Positions 22,290 through 34,100 are shown, counted from the first letter of the stretch. The stretch: DNA of 64,000 nt from Rosa chinensis (GCF_002994745.2 NC_037091.1:53987612-54051611); one strand, 5' to 3'. The notes: a model not told the origin generated them from the letters alone. Program-made: numbers and translations.

Positions 22290-22524
22290 TGTTTAAGTAA
22301 ATTCAAATTGTGTCTGGCCCAAACTCTAGGTTATTTGACCTAGTGGTAATAGAGTTTTAATTTGAGATAATCTCGGAGAATATCTTAGAGATATCCATTC
22401 ATTATATGATTATCTTTCCTTGTACAATTCAGATTCTATGCATTGTAATCCTCTATATAAAGAGGCCCCTATTATCAATGAGAATACACAGCAATTTTAT
22501 CTCAATTTCTGTTTCTCTATAACA
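22290..22524 (+). repeat. Copia 3' LTR, 235 bp
   Basis: Starts TGTTTAAGTAAATTC directly after the polypurine tract and ends TTTCTCTATAACA, so the ends are the inverted TGTT/AACA. A TATA-like CTATATAAAGAGG lies at about 22453, consistent with the LTR promoter. No 5' partner is present. Confidence 0.8.
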
Positions 22525-22532
22525 AAGACTTT

Positions 22533-22659
22533 TTATTTTTTATTTTTTTATCAGGTAAATAATTCAAATGCTATAATTAGTCTTTCGTGAGTCAAACTCA
22601 CAATCTTCTACTTATGAAAAGGAGACTATGCCACTAGACCAAATGGTACTGGGCAATTC
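22533..22659 (-). mobile_element. tRNA-derived SINE flush with the Copia LTR
   Basis: On the minus strand: GAATTGCCCAGTACCATT, Pol III A box TGGTCTAGTGG, B box-like GAGTTTGACTC, short unique body, then an A-rich tail. It is flanked by an 8-bp duplication AAGACTTT (22525-22532 and 22660-22667). The insertion lies directly after the last base of the Copia LTR. Confidence 0.75.
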
Positions 22660-22776
22660 AAGACTTTCTGTATTATTTTCTATAAAACCTTATACAAAAT
22701 CCTTTGTCAGTTGTTATAAATACACCTTATTACTCTTTATTAAAAAGAATTATTAGTTAATCATCTAGTGTAATAA

Positions 22777-23023
22777 GGTTGGTCGAGCGGCCTAGCATGG
22801 AATCTCCATGTCTAGCGTTGGAGTTTCAACTCCTACTAGTTTATGGTCAACAGGTTTGAGGGATCTTTGGGTTCGTGTGCCTCTAGAGGGAAATTAGTCT
22901 GGCTTTGCTAAGATGCCTTCGTGGACCTCAGTCTCAGTCCAGATACTGACTGGATGTGTGTGTTAGTGACGTGCTAACGTCACCGAAGTGCCCTCAATTA
23001 AAAAAAAAAAAAAAAAAAAAAAA
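22777..23023 (+). mobile_element. tRNA-derived SINE with 24-nt poly(A)
   Basis: Begins GGTTGGTCGAGCGGCC, whose TGGTCGAGCGG fits the A box of Ser/Leu tRNAs, followed at the expected distance by a B box-like GAGTTTCAACTCC. A body of about 170 bp ends in a run of A residues (23000-23023). The target-site duplication is not clear. The long pure poly(A) suggests a young insertion. Confidence 0.7.
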
Positions 23024-23291
23024 GTGAAGCAGACTTAATGGAGCCATCAACTCGTGGATAACTAAGCCCGAACCACAAGAACTAGCCCAAACAACCCAAT
23101 AAAACACTCGAAACTCAAAAATTTCAGAAATCCAACCATCACTCACCCTCCACCGTCGACTACCCATAAAATTGAAGACTAACAAGTAATTACTCATCCA
23201 ACGGTCCACATCGCAAGATCGATGCTTATCTAAGAATTTAGCAGATCCCTTATCCTACGCGCACTCTCTGTGCCCTTGTCAGTTCACTCTC

Positions 23292-24194
23292 ATGGCAGCT
23301 GAGTTACAGCCGCTGGAGGCTACAATCCCCGCCGGCCCAACCGCCACCGCCACGTCGACACCGTCACCTCTTATAACCCCAACGGCGACGGCCGCAATAG
23401 CAACCACAACAGCAGCAGCAGCAGCAACAGCAACGGCTCTACACTCGGGAGAAAACCCGGGCCCCCAATTCCAACTGGGCCAGAAACGGCAGCGCCGGCC
23501 CAGCGTCCGGTTAGGCGAGATCGGCGACCAGCCCGCCGCCACCGTCTCAATCGACTCACACATGCGAAGGGCCAAGTACCCCTGGAAGCTCCCGAAGGAC
23601 TCTAGTAAATCCGTCAAGGCCAGGTCGATTACGAACCTCGTCAACGGCCACGATTCGACTGAGATAGATGATCGGAACCAGAACGGCGACGGGGGATTCG
23701 AGTTCGGGAGCAGGAAGATCAAGTCGAAGCGGGCGGCGACGACGAAGAGAGTCCGATCGAATTGGATTTCGAATTCGAAGATTGACGAGGGAGGGGATAG
23801 CCGGGAGGAGGGGGAGGGGTGGATGAGCGCGGATCCCGATAGGGATAGTCCGGTAAGGGATGAGAGCCCGGTGCAGTCGGCGGAGAACGAGGCGCACAAT
23901 TGGGAGGAGCAGAGGAGGGTTGGGGGGAATAATTGGGGGAGGGGATCGGAGAGCAGGGAAAACGACGCCGTTGAGGCGGATAATATGCCGGAGTCGAATT
24001 GGAGCGGAGTGAGGTCGTGGCTAATAGAGCTGGGGTTGAGTCGGTATACGCCGGTGTTCGAGATACATGAGGTGGATGATGAGGTGTTGCCGATGCTGAC
24101 ATTGGAGGATCTTAAAGATATGGGGATAAACGCCGTGGGATCCAGGCGGAAAATGTACAGTGCTATCCAGAAGCTTCGCAAGGGGTTTTCGTGA
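23292..24194 (+). CDS. SAM (sterile alpha motif) domain protein, 300 aa
   Basis: A single open frame from ATG 23292 (context CTCTCATGG) to TGA 24192-24194. Residues 1-60 are Ala/Thr/Pro-rich low complexity. Residues 75-230 are basic, then acidic and probably disordered (KRQRRPSVRLGE; RRAKYPWKLPK; KIKSKRAATTKRVRSNWISN). Residues about 237-298 form a SAM domain: WSGVRSWLIELGLSRYTPVF, DEVLPMLTLEDLKDMGI, GSRRKMYSAIQKLRKGF. SAM domains mediate protein-protein or RNA contacts; this plant type resembles Arabidopsis At5g23680 and its target is unknown to me. The stop overlaps a GTGAGT that could be a donor for an intron in the 3' region. A truncated second copy lies at 35631-36020. The antisense strand is also open here by composition only. 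Confidence 0.85.
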   Translation: MAAELQPLEATIPAGPTATATSTPSPLITPTATAAIATTTAAAAATATALHSGENPGPQFQLGQKRQRRPSVRLGEIGDQPAATVSIDSHMRRAKYPWKLPKDSSKSVKARSITNLVNGHDSTEIDDRNQNGDGGFEFGSRKIKSKRAATTKRVRSNWISNSKIDEGGDSREEGEGWMSADPDRDSPVRDESPVQSAENEAHNWEEQRRVGGNNWGRGSESRENDAVEADNMPESNWSGVRSWLIELGLSRYTPVFEIHEVDDEVLPMLTLEDLKDMGINAVGSRRKMYSAIQKLRKGFS

Positions 24195-27100
24195 GTCTAG
24201 CTTTCCTGCTCTCATTTCTCTTTTTCTTCTTTTGTTTGTTGTTTTAGAGAAATAGTGTAACCTTATCATAAACCCTTCGGCCATGGAAGAAATGGTGAAG
24301 GAAGTGCTTGTCTGAGAGGGCCTTGGCCCTATTTTCGCTCATAATAACAATGATAACCTTAGTTTGCATTTCAGTTTTAACTTTTAAGTAGCATCTTTCT
24401 ATTTTTGGTAGTTGAATTGTTCTTTGCCATTTATGGAATTGGAATTTGCTTCTTTGACCAAAGCTGTCTGATTTTGTTAATGTAATACGACATTGTTTGT
24501 GTAGACTGGTCAGTAAGTTACTAAAGATGTCAATATCATCTCTATGTTTGTGATATCCTTTTTGCTTCTTGCTTTTGTACGGAAGCAAGCTTCTTAATGC
24601 ACTCACTGTTCATGAGTTGTAACTATCAGTGCTGCAAATATGGAAGGCATGAGTGCTATTAGCGTGTTGCTAAATTTCCTATCCAGCATGTTTTATAGTC
24701 TACCAGTTAGGGTGTTGTTGGTTAGAGACTTAGAGGCATACATTGCTCAAATGAGGGGTTTGTTCTAATGAAATTTGTTTGAGGTTCCGTGTCCATTGTC
24801 TTCGCGAAAGATCCATTACTAGAATAATTCTGTAAAGTGGTAACTTATAGTTTTGGCTTAAATTTAAAGCGTGGGATGGTGTGGTCTACTTAATAGAAAA
24901 AATGTCTGGAAGATTGGAGGGGGTAGGCTTTGATCAGAGTGCTGTGAATACAAACCTTGAGTGTTATAGCTGGTATGTTGGAAATCAGCAAGGTAGTTAA
25001 GTCAACCTTTCCCATTAAGAATGAGTCAAAACAATGATAACCTTAATTTGCATTGCAGTTTTCAGTAACATTGCTTGTTTGTCCATTTTTGGTAGTCTTA
25101 TTTTTTCTTTCCCATCTATGGAATTGGAATTTGCTTCATTAACCTAGTGAAGCAAATAATTTCCTCAGGATGGCCATATCATCTCCGATAGTGCTGCAAA
25201 TATGATGGTATTGGTGCTATGGGAATGCTGGTAGTTATGCAGCATGTTTCGTAGTGTACCAATTAGGTTGTAAGCTAGATGCGTACATTGCTCAAATGAG
25301 GATTTGTTCTAATTAAATTTGTTTGAATTAAATTTGTTTGAGGTTCTGTCTCTGCTCTATTCAGAAACAATCCATCTCTGCAATACATTATGTATACTTG
25401 TGTAACTGATAGTTTTGGCTTAAATTTAGGTGTGGGATAGCAATCTACATAATAGAAAATAATTTGGAAGATGGGAGGGTTGGTTTGCTCAAGAAAATAG
25501 GGTAATATTGGAGTCTCAGTCTGAAACTTGAGTGTTGTAGCAGAATCATTTAGAAGAGAATAATGTAATAACTCAAATTTTCATAATGCCTATTAGGCTA
25601 ATATTGTGGAAATGGGCGAGGTAGGGAAATCAACCTTTCCCATTAACAATGTGTCTGAATTTGATTTCTATGAAGAATGAATATTAGATGGATCACTTGG
25701 TTTTTAGTAGTCAAAAGGGGTTAGTAGTCATGTATCGAGCAGATGTTGTATGGTATACGTTTAGTTGGGCAAGAACCTAATCTAGGACCTAAACCCACCC
25801 TGTGAGCAGATGTTGTATGGTATAAATTTAGTTTGGCTGAATTGGATTGGAGTCGAGTAAGGTTGTGGCTAATAGAATTAGGGTTGACCGGTTGAATCAG
25901 TAGTCGGTATTGCAGGTTCTAATACTTTTAGTTTGTTAATGGCAGACAACTTTGTTTCTGTAGACTGATGTGATTTACCAAGTTGGTCCATATCATTTAT
26001 GCATATTCAATCCCTTTATTTTTGCATTTCTTATTGCAAAGCGAAAAAAATTCACTAATACATTGTATACTATACTATTTGTAAGTCTACGTATTAGTGA
26101 TGCAAGTATGCAAGTACTACTATACTATTTGTAAGTACTATGCATTAGCGTTGATAGAGCTTCTATGTAGCATCAAGCATGTTTCGTAGTTTACAAGTTA
26201 GGTTCCTGTTGTCAAAGATTTGCCTTGCTAAAATGATATGGTTCTTCTAATGAAATTCATATGATGTTCCTTAGTTCTCTCTAGAAATCCTCCATCTCTA
26301 GATTACTTGTAAAGTTAACTGTCAAACTGATAGTGTTTGCTTAAATATTGGAGTGTGGTGTACTCCATCCTTTAATAGAAATTGGGTTGGGGGAGCAGAT
26401 TGTTGTTTCCTCAAGAAAATTAACCTTTCCGGTGAAGAGTATGTGAAATTTGATTTCTATGGAATGAAGATTAGAAAGTTCAGTAAAGAAGCACTTGAAG
26501 GGGTTTCCCAATTTGAATCCTCCATTCCTGAATATTGCTGCAATGGGGGTTGGTAAAAAATTTTAGAAATTAATCACAAGTAAAAGCATTTGAAGGGGTT
26601 ATTGCTCAAGTATCAAGAACGGGGGTGTGTGGGATGAGAAGCTAATGTTATGTGGTATTGATTTCATTTCACCCCTTTACAGCTTCAGATAATGCATAAG
26701 ATCTGGTTGTACATCTGTTATTACTTGTTCTGCGTGTGAGGATTGGTAGTTACTATTATTCTGTGTGTGAGGATTGTAGTTACAATAGACCTTAGCATGT
26801 TGCTCCTAATATTGAGCTTCTTAATTTTGTTGTGCAACTTGCTATCATCGACTCATCGTGCAACAAATATAAGGTCTGGAACCCTGGATGATTATATTGC
26901 TTCTTGTTTGGTCTTGTTACTGTTCTGAAATCTGAACTAATTTTTCTGAGCATGACATTTTCTTATAATGCCTAGGCTGAATAGCTTCCAGCCAATTAGC
27001 CACAACAATGTTAAGAGAATATCATCATTTACTTGCTCATTCCAAACTCAAATACTAACCCTAAACCAAAACCCCCAAAATTGCGAACCTGTGAAACACT

Positions 27101-27390
27101 AATCCCAAATTCAATACTTTATGTCCTAAATCCTTGAATAATCAAACCCCCAATTCAAAACTGCAAATAAGTGGTAGGATTTACTAGATGGCAATTACAG
27201 TAACATGAAAGAGAAGCCATCACTCGGAAGTCGGAAGTAAAGAACAGTCTCTAGGCGGATGATAAAGGGCGTCTTGTGGCCATCGGACCCGTATTTTCGC
27301 AATTTTCATTTGTGTTGGCGTCATTATTACAAGCCCAATTTTATTGGATCGTCGTATTGTTTGTGAAGGCCCGGTGTTATTATCCAAAAA
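24195..27390. repeat. 3' flank of SAM gene with three diverged internal repeats (copy A)
   Basis: Non-coding. Similar blocks recur: GATAACCTTA(G/A)TTTGCAT at 24353 and 25036; a GGCATGAGTGCTAT/GGTATTGGTGCTAT ... CAGCATGTTT block near 24647, 25208 and 26160; and an AATAGAAA..TTGG block near 24892, 25450 and 26375. This gives three diverged units of roughly 0.6-0.9 kb. The whole flank is duplicated, shortened, at 36018-38165 (copy B). Confidence 0.7.
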
Positions 27391-27570
27391 AAAAAAAATC
27401 CTCAGGAAGGTGGATAAAGAAAGACCAAGTTTACGGTGCAGAATTGGTCGACTGGACTTTCGTGCATGTACTACAAAGACGGAAGAGACTGCTCTACTCG
27501 TAACAACATCTCACCAATCAGAACTACCAAAGAACTCTATTGCATTTGTCTCCATTTTGGCAAAGAGAGT

Positions 27571-29526
27571 ATGGCTGAGGCGGTAGTTTCCTTTGTGGTT
27601 GAAAGGCTGGGAGACTTCATCATCCAACAAGGGAAGTTCTTGTATGGAGTCAGCGATCAAGTTGAGCTTGCACAAACTGAGCTACAATTAATGAAGGGTT
27701 TCCTCAAAGATGCTGATGCAAGACAAAGTGATGATGAAACTGTTCGTATCTGGGTTGCAAAAATCAGAGAGGCTGCTTGTGATTTGGAAGATGTCATTGA
27801 AATCTATGCCTTGAAAGTGGCTTGCAAGAGGGAGGGAGGTATTAAGAGTGTGCTGAAGAGGTTTGGTTGCATGTTGAAGGAAGGAGTTGATCTCCACAAG
27901 ATTGGGGCGAAAATCCGAGTCATCACCACCAATATTTCTGATCTGAGGTTGTGTTTGCAAACATACAACATTAGAGAACTGAGGGAGAGTACTGAAGGTG
28001 TCACTTCTGTGTATGAGAGGCAGCAACAACTCAGGCGAACTTATTCTCATATAATGGATCGTGATGTTGTTGGAGGAGAGCATGAGAGAATTGGCTGTGC
28101 GTTTGGTTAAGAGTGGAGACAGACACCGGGTGGTTGGGGAAAACAACTCTTGCAAAACAGGTGTATCATGATAGAGAAGTTCGGCAGCACTTTGATTCTT
28201 TTGCTTGGGTGTGCATATCTCAACGATGTCAAGTAAGAGACGTTTGGGAAGAGATCTTGATTAAAGTTTCTGCCCTGCAAAGAGAGGAGAATGCAAAAAT
28301 GAAGGATGGTGAAATAGCCAAGAAGCTTTATCTTGTGCAACAAGAGAGTAAATGTTTGGTAGTAATTGATGACGTATGGAGTGTTGGGACATGGGACACT
28401 CTGAAAGCTGCATTTCCTTTGTGTGAGGAAACCAAGAGCAGAATATTTATTACTCACCACTCGCAAGGAAGAAGTAGCTTTGCATTCAGATAGAAATGGT
28501 TTCCTCTTCCGGCCTCGACCACTAAATGATGATGAAAGCTGGCGACTGTTGGAGAAGATAGCAATATCTGGAAGAGATGAAATAAGTATTTTCCTCACTC
28601 TAACTCTCTTTTGCATTTGCATTAATTTCTTAGTATTTAGTAATTGTCCCTCATAGAAATTGTCACATTAATATATATTCCATATTAACTTTTCTCAGTC
28701 CTTGATCAACTTGTTGCATGGTACGTAGTAGTCAGTATACTGATATCCCTAGCTAGGTTATCAATGATCCTTGTTCCTCATATTATTTGATTTTCAGTCA
28801 TTGACAAATAAAGACGTCCGTACGCTACATTTTTTAATAAATGAAAAGCATGTTACAGACTTTATTCTTGTCTTGTACTCTTTCTCTGGTGAGTAACAAC
28901 AATGTTTGTACTACGAAATTACTAGCATAGGAATTTAGGATACTAAATCTTCTTGATACTGAAGTTATGTGGTGGCGTTGTGATCATTTGTAATATTGCC
29001 GTTTCTTGAATCAATTGGATGTTTTTCATTTGTACCATGTTCTTAACTTTAGGGATTTTCCTATTGTAATTATGATTTTGACAGATCTGGCTGTGATTAA
29101 ATTTGTTTGAATTAAATACGGTTAATTCTTTTTCAGATTCTGGAATCTCCACAAGGAAGAAAGATTTAGGAAAGAAGATGCTTCGGTACTGTTCAGGTTT
29201 GCCATTGCCATCACTGTGCTTGCAGGACTTCTTGCAAGAAAGGACACAGTTGATGAGTGGGATATGGTGTATAAAAATATTCATACATACATTGGAAGAG
29301 GCAAAGGCCACGAACAAGAATGCAGCGGTGCATCGTGGGTGTTGGCATTGAGTTATGATGACTTTACCATATCACTTAAAACCATGCTTTCTGTATTTAG
29401 GTAATTTTCCTGAAGATTCTGATATACCAGTGAAAAAATTGACTCAATTATGGATAGCAGAAGGTTTTATATCTGCATCATATGAGACAATGGAGGATGC
29501 AGCATACGGCTATTTAACTGAGCTGG
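27571..29526 (+). pseudogene. CC-NB-ARC-LRR resistance gene, copy 1, broken
   Basis: Intact members are cytosolic immune receptors; the type is Arabidopsis At1g50180/RPP13-like. From ATG 27571 the Rx-type coiled coil is intact: MAEAVVSFVVERLGDFIIQQ, EDVIEIYALK in place of the EDVID motif. Compared with copy 2 there is a 5-nt deletion near 28072 and a deletion near 28130 that removes the first half of the P-loop (GMGG of GMGGLGKTT). A 4-nt insertion lies near 28446 in the LLTTR motif. One nucleotide is missing near 29207 (GLPLAI) and one is extra near 29362 (LSYDDLPYHLK). Coding homology ends at 29526 after YLTELV, where retroelement leader sequence begins, so the MHD motif and all LRRs are gone. 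The intron position of copy 2 is conserved (about 28588-29137). Confidence 0.9.
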
Positions 29527-31011
29527 TAGCAGCAAGCGGCAGCAGCAGCAGGGACAGTGTGCGGCAGCAGCAGGCAGTAGCAGCAGGGACAGTGTGCGGC
29601 AGCAGCAGCAACAGCAGGCAGAGTGCAGGAGGCAGCAGGTGCGCGCGGGGTGTAGGTTGCAGGTCGCGGGAGGCAGACGGGCACACGGGTGCGCAGGAAA
29701 GCTGCGGAGGCAATGCGGTGCTTAGGCTGCAGCGCGGGGAGCAGGCGCGCAGGAGGCTAGCACGGGCTAGAGCTTGCGGCTATTTTGGTGAAAGGAGTTT
29801 AGGGTTTTGTTTTTCTGTTCTTTTTCTTTTAGGCTAGGGTTAGGGTTAAGGCTCGTACTGATAACGTGTTGAAGTAAATTGGAATTGCAGAGAGAATTGT
29901 AGTAGTATTATTGATAATAGGAGCCCTATATATAGGGATTTACAGAGTACACAAAAGGTAATAGAATCCGAACATAACTAGGAAATCTAGAACCTTCTCC
30001 TATTACAACTCTAGGACTAAACCTTAGTTTGAAGAGGCACACATGATGTCGACTTCATTTTTTTGAATCAAACCCAAATCGGGTGCTAATATATTACATC
30101 ACAAGCCAGAAGAGACCGGTACATACCCTTCCGCAGAATACAAGAAGCTAGTGGTAGTACCCACAATGGTACGTAGCTATAGACCCACTCACTAGACAAT
30201 TAAGTACGTAGACATAGCGAGAGTCCTCTTTCGGTACTACTCCAGAGGCGCTAGAGGTACATAGGGTGCACAAAAGTGCATAGGTTCCTAAACAGGAAAT
30301 TATTGTAGTTAGAAAAACTAAAAACATAGCAATGGGCCTAGGGCAAACACCCTATCCCAAAATAAAAGCCCAAAAGGACAACTCCAAGAGAGGAAGTCCA
30401 TCTCACGGCCCAGTAAAGAAAGGTGCCCCAAGCCTAGCCCAAACACCATCTCCAACCCAAAATTTGTGCACAGCTACGATGTAGCGCCAACCCCCACCCT
30501 CTAGAAACCCCGCCGCTACAACCACCCACGAAAAATCCAAAAACCAACAAAACCACGCCGGCCATCACAATCCGACCAGATCCTCCATATCTACGCCGCT
30601 ACAGCAATCCAACCAGACCACCGAAGCCACACGCACCACGAACGATCTGCTTCGCCCTCGCCATAGCCACCGCCGCCTCCAGCTCTGGAAATCCCATTAC
30701 GAAGATGCCGCTACAGGTTCTGGAGGCCCATGACCAAACCTAACGTCTCTGTACAACTCGATCTCGAATCAGAAAAAGATCCGGGCTCCACCTCCTCCTA
30801 GTCCGGCAGACCTTCAAGCCAAACCTCCCATACCAGAAGCTGCCGAGGCATTAGCTTTCAAGAGCCTGTCCGGCAGCATCCCAAAACGGCGAACCAGCGC
30901 CGACGAGTGCCGCCGGACGAGAAGAAAATCGCAAAACCCTACACCAAGAGTCGTCCTAGTTTTGTGGAGCAAAATAGTCTATGAAATTTATGATGTCGAC
31001 TTCGTTCAACA
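29527..31011 (-). mobile_element. 5' LTR and leader of a Copia-like element, truncated
   Basis: In plus coordinates a 198-bp LTR runs from 29867 (TGTTGAAGTAAATTGG) to 31011 (CGTTCAACA), split by the retroposon at 30057-30989. On the minus strand it is followed by a primer-site-like GTTATCAGTACGAG and a leader that contains CCCTAACCCTAGCC and a GC-rich CAG/CTG tract (29527-29770). The leader joins NLR copy 1 at 29526/29527 without gag, so the element is truncated at that junction. Confidence 0.7.
30057..30989 (-). mobile_element. Non-coding retroposon, 933 bp, 14-bp target duplication
   Basis: Flanked by the perfect duplication ATGATGTCGACTTC (30043-30056 and 30990-31003). On the minus strand it ends GGGTTTGATTCAAAAAAATG, i.e. 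an A-rich 3' end, and its GC-rich 5' part resembles a LINE leader. There is no RT or endonuclease coding sequence. TSD length and tail indicate L1-type retroposition. It could be a non-autonomous LINE derivative or a retroposed non-coding transcript. Confidence 0.75.
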
Positions 31012-31410
31012 ATGTTATGATTAATAAATGCAAGGAAATAATGAGGGAAAATGGTTGATTTGAAGTATGGAATGAATCATTTCTTCTATATTTTTCTTTA
31101 TTTCAAAATATTTTATTTTGTTTTGTATTCTAGACACAAAAATAAATAATTTTTATTTCTCGAATGCTTTCTTTTCAGTTTTCACTTTTCACGAATTAAA
31201 CGAAGCCTCACGGACTGACACGAGTGACATGACCCAGTGTGAAAACATCTACTTTTGAAGCTGGTTTGTGTTTTTTTTTTTTTTGCACGTGGTGGGGCCA
31301 TTCCCCGACCTTTGTTATTTGCAACCTTTGTTAGTGTTGTGCAAATCTGATATACAAGAGAAATCTGCTTTGAATTGTTTTCCTTGATTATTTGAGCGAA
31401 GAGATCGAGT
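31012..31410. promoter_or_regulatory. Upstream region of NLR copy 2
   Basis: AT-rich sequence with a T run at 31269-31283. It does not resemble the region upstream of NLR copies 1 and 3, so copy 2 has acquired a different 5' flank. No convincing core promoter motif is assigned. Confidence 0.4.
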
Positions 31411-33943
31411 ATGGCTGAAGCTGTAGTTTCTTTTGTGGTTGAAAGGATCGGAGACTTCATCATCCAAGAAGGGAAGTTCTTGTATGGAGTCTGGGATCAG
31501 GTTGAGCTCGCACAAACTGAGCTACAGTTCACGAAGGGTTTCCTCAAAGATGCTGATGCAAGACAAGGAGATAATGAAACTGTTCGTATCTGCGTTGCAA
31601 AAATAAGAGAGGCTGCTTATGATTTGGAAGATGTCATTGAAATCTATGCCTTGAAAGTGGCTTGCAAGAGGGAGGGAGGTATTAAGAGTGTGCTCAAGAG
31701 GTTTGGTTGCATGTTGAAGGAAGGAGTTGACCTCCACAAGATTGGGGGGGAAATCGGAGTCATCACCACCAATATTTATGATCTGAGGTTGCGTTTGCAA
31801 ACTAACAACATTAGAGAACTAAGGGAGAGTACTACTCAAGGTGTCACTTCTGTGTATGAGAGGCAGCAACAACTCAGGCGAACTTATTCTCATATAATTG
31901 ATCGTGATGTTGTTGGGTTGGAGGAGAGCGTCAGAGAATTGGCTGTGCATTTGGTTAAGAGTGGAGACAGACACCGAGTTGTTTCTATTTGTGGGATGGG
32001 GGGGTTGGGGAAAACAACTCTTGCAAAACAGGTGTATCATGATAGTGAAGTTCGGCAGCACTTTGATTCTTTTGCTTGGGTGTGCATATCTCAACGATGT
32101 CAAGTGAGAGACGTTTGGGAAGACATCTTGATTAAAGTTTCTGCCCTGCAAAGAGAGGAGATTGCAAAATTGAAGGATGGTGAAATAGCCAAGAAGCTTT
32201 ATCTTGTGCAACAAGAGAGTAAATGTTTGGTGGTAATTGATGACATATGGAGTGTTGGGACATGGGACACTCTGAAAGCTGCATTTCCTTTGTGTGAGGA
32301 AACCAAGAGCAGAATATTACTCACCACTCGCAAGGAAGAAGTAGCTTTGCATTCAGATAGAAATGGTTTCCTCTTCCGGCCTCGACCACTAAATGATGAT
32401 GAAAGCTGGCAACTATTGGAGAAGATAGCAATATCTGGAAGAGATGAAATAAGTATTTTCCTCACTCTAACTCTCTTTTGCATTTGCTTTAATTTCTTAG
32501 TATTTAGTAATTGTCCCTCATAGAAATTGTCACATTAATATATATTCCATATTAACTTTTCTCAGTCCTTGATCAACTTGTTGCATGGTAGTAGTCAGTG
32601 TACTGATATCCCTAGCTAGGTTATCAATGATCCTTGTTCCTCATATTATTTGATTTTCAGTCATTGACAAATAAAGACGTACACTACATTTTTTAATAAA
32701 TGAAAAGCATGTTACAGACTTTATTCTTGTCTTGTACTCTTTCTTTGGTGAGTAACAACAATGTTTGTACTACGAAATTACTAGCATAGGAATTTAGGAT
32801 ACTAAATCTTCTTGATAGTTGATACTGAAGTTATGTGGTGGCGTTGTGATCATATGTAATATTGCCGTTTCTTGAATGAATTGGATGTTTTTCATTTGTA
32901 CCATGTTCTTAACTTTAGGGACTTTCCTATTATAATTATGATTTTGACAGATCTGGCTGTGATTAAATTTGTTTGAATTAAATACGGTTAATTCTTTTTC
33001 AGATTCTGGAATCTCCACAAGGAAGAAAGATTTAGCAAAGAAGATGCTTCAGTATTGTGCAGGTTTGCCATTAGCCATCACTGTGCTTGCAGGACTTCTT
33101 GCAAGAAAGGACACAGTTGATGAGTGGGATATGGTGTATAAAAATGTTCATACATACATTGGAAGAGGCAAAGGCCACGAACAAGAATGCAGCGGTGCAT
33201 CGTGGGTGTTGGCATTGAGTTATGATGACTTACCATATCACTTAAAACCATGCTTTCTGTACTTAGGTAATTTTCCTGAAGATTCTGATATACCAGTGAA
33301 AAAATTGACTCAATTATGGATAGCAGAAGGTTTTATATCTGCATCACATGAGACAATGGAGGATGCAGCATACGGCTATTTAACTGAGCTGGTAGAAAGA
33401 TGTGTGGTACAAATTGGGGAACAGGGTTCAGTTAGAAAGATTAAATCTTGTCATCTGCATGATCTCATGCGAGACATGTGCTTAGAAAAGGCGAAAGAGG
33501 AGAACTTTCTCCAGAACGTCAATTTTTCACATCAAAACAGGACCTCTGTTTCTTCTTCCATGGTAACCAATGCTACAGCAACGGTTAAAGTTCGAAGACT
33601 TGCAATTTATTTGAATAGTAATGTTGATGAATTGGTTCCATTGAGGAACCACAAAGACAGCCACCTTCGGTCTCTACTGTACTTTGCCCCAGTAAATTGC
33701 ATTCTCAAAGATGAGAAGTTGGTAGGATCGTTGGTTAAGAACTTCAGATTGCTTCGAGTTTTGAAGTTTGAAGGTATGGTAACATCAGGAGAACTGCCGA
33801 ATGAGATTGGCAACATGGTCCACTTAAGATTTTTGAGTTTGTGGTGTACTCAGGTAACAAGGCTTCCATCCTCCCTAGGTAAATTGATATGTTTGCAAAC
33901 TCTCAATTTAAAGTTCTGTGATTGTAATGTAATTCCAAATGTG

Positions 33944-34067
33944 ATTTGGAAGATGGAACAACTGAGGCATTTGTATTTACCCTCGTACTGGACCTCACAT
34001 CCAACATTTGGAAGATGGAACAACTGAGGCATTTGTATTTACCCTCGTACTGGACCTCACATCCAAA
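33944..34067 (+). repeat. 62-bp tandem duplication in LRR exon
   Basis: The block starting ATTTGGAAGATGGAAC recurs at 33944 and 34006 with nearly identical sequence; NLR copy 3 has it once. As 62 is not a multiple of three, translation leaves the LRR frame and stops at 34025-34027. Confidence 0.9.
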
Positions 34068-34100
34068 ATTGCGACTGTCTACTCTTCGCAATTTGCAGAC

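Larger units (their letters stand above)
14972..22524 (+). mobile_element. Decayed Ty1/copia retrotransposon, 5' LTR missing
   Basis: In order: leader, gag, zinc knuckle, GAG-pre-integrase, integrase, reverse transcriptase and RNase H remnants, a polypurine tract (AAGGGGGAG, 22281-22289) and a 235-bp 3' LTR. Many frameshifts and stops interrupt pol. A foreign 2.1-kb LTR at 17443-19550 interrupts the integrase. No copy of the 3' LTR sequence is seen upstream, so the 5' LTR was lost or replaced by the gypsy LTR ending near 14971. The left limit is therefore approximate. Confidence 0.85.

Noticed and set aside
23279..24181. 300-codon open frame antisense to the SAM-domain gene
   Set aside because: Shadow of the GC-rich sense frame; the sense frame carries the clear SAM domain.
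27688..28622. Antisense open frames of 155 and 171 codons over NLR copy 1
   Set aside because: Shadows of NLR coding sequence on the plus strand, and similarly over copies 2 and 3.
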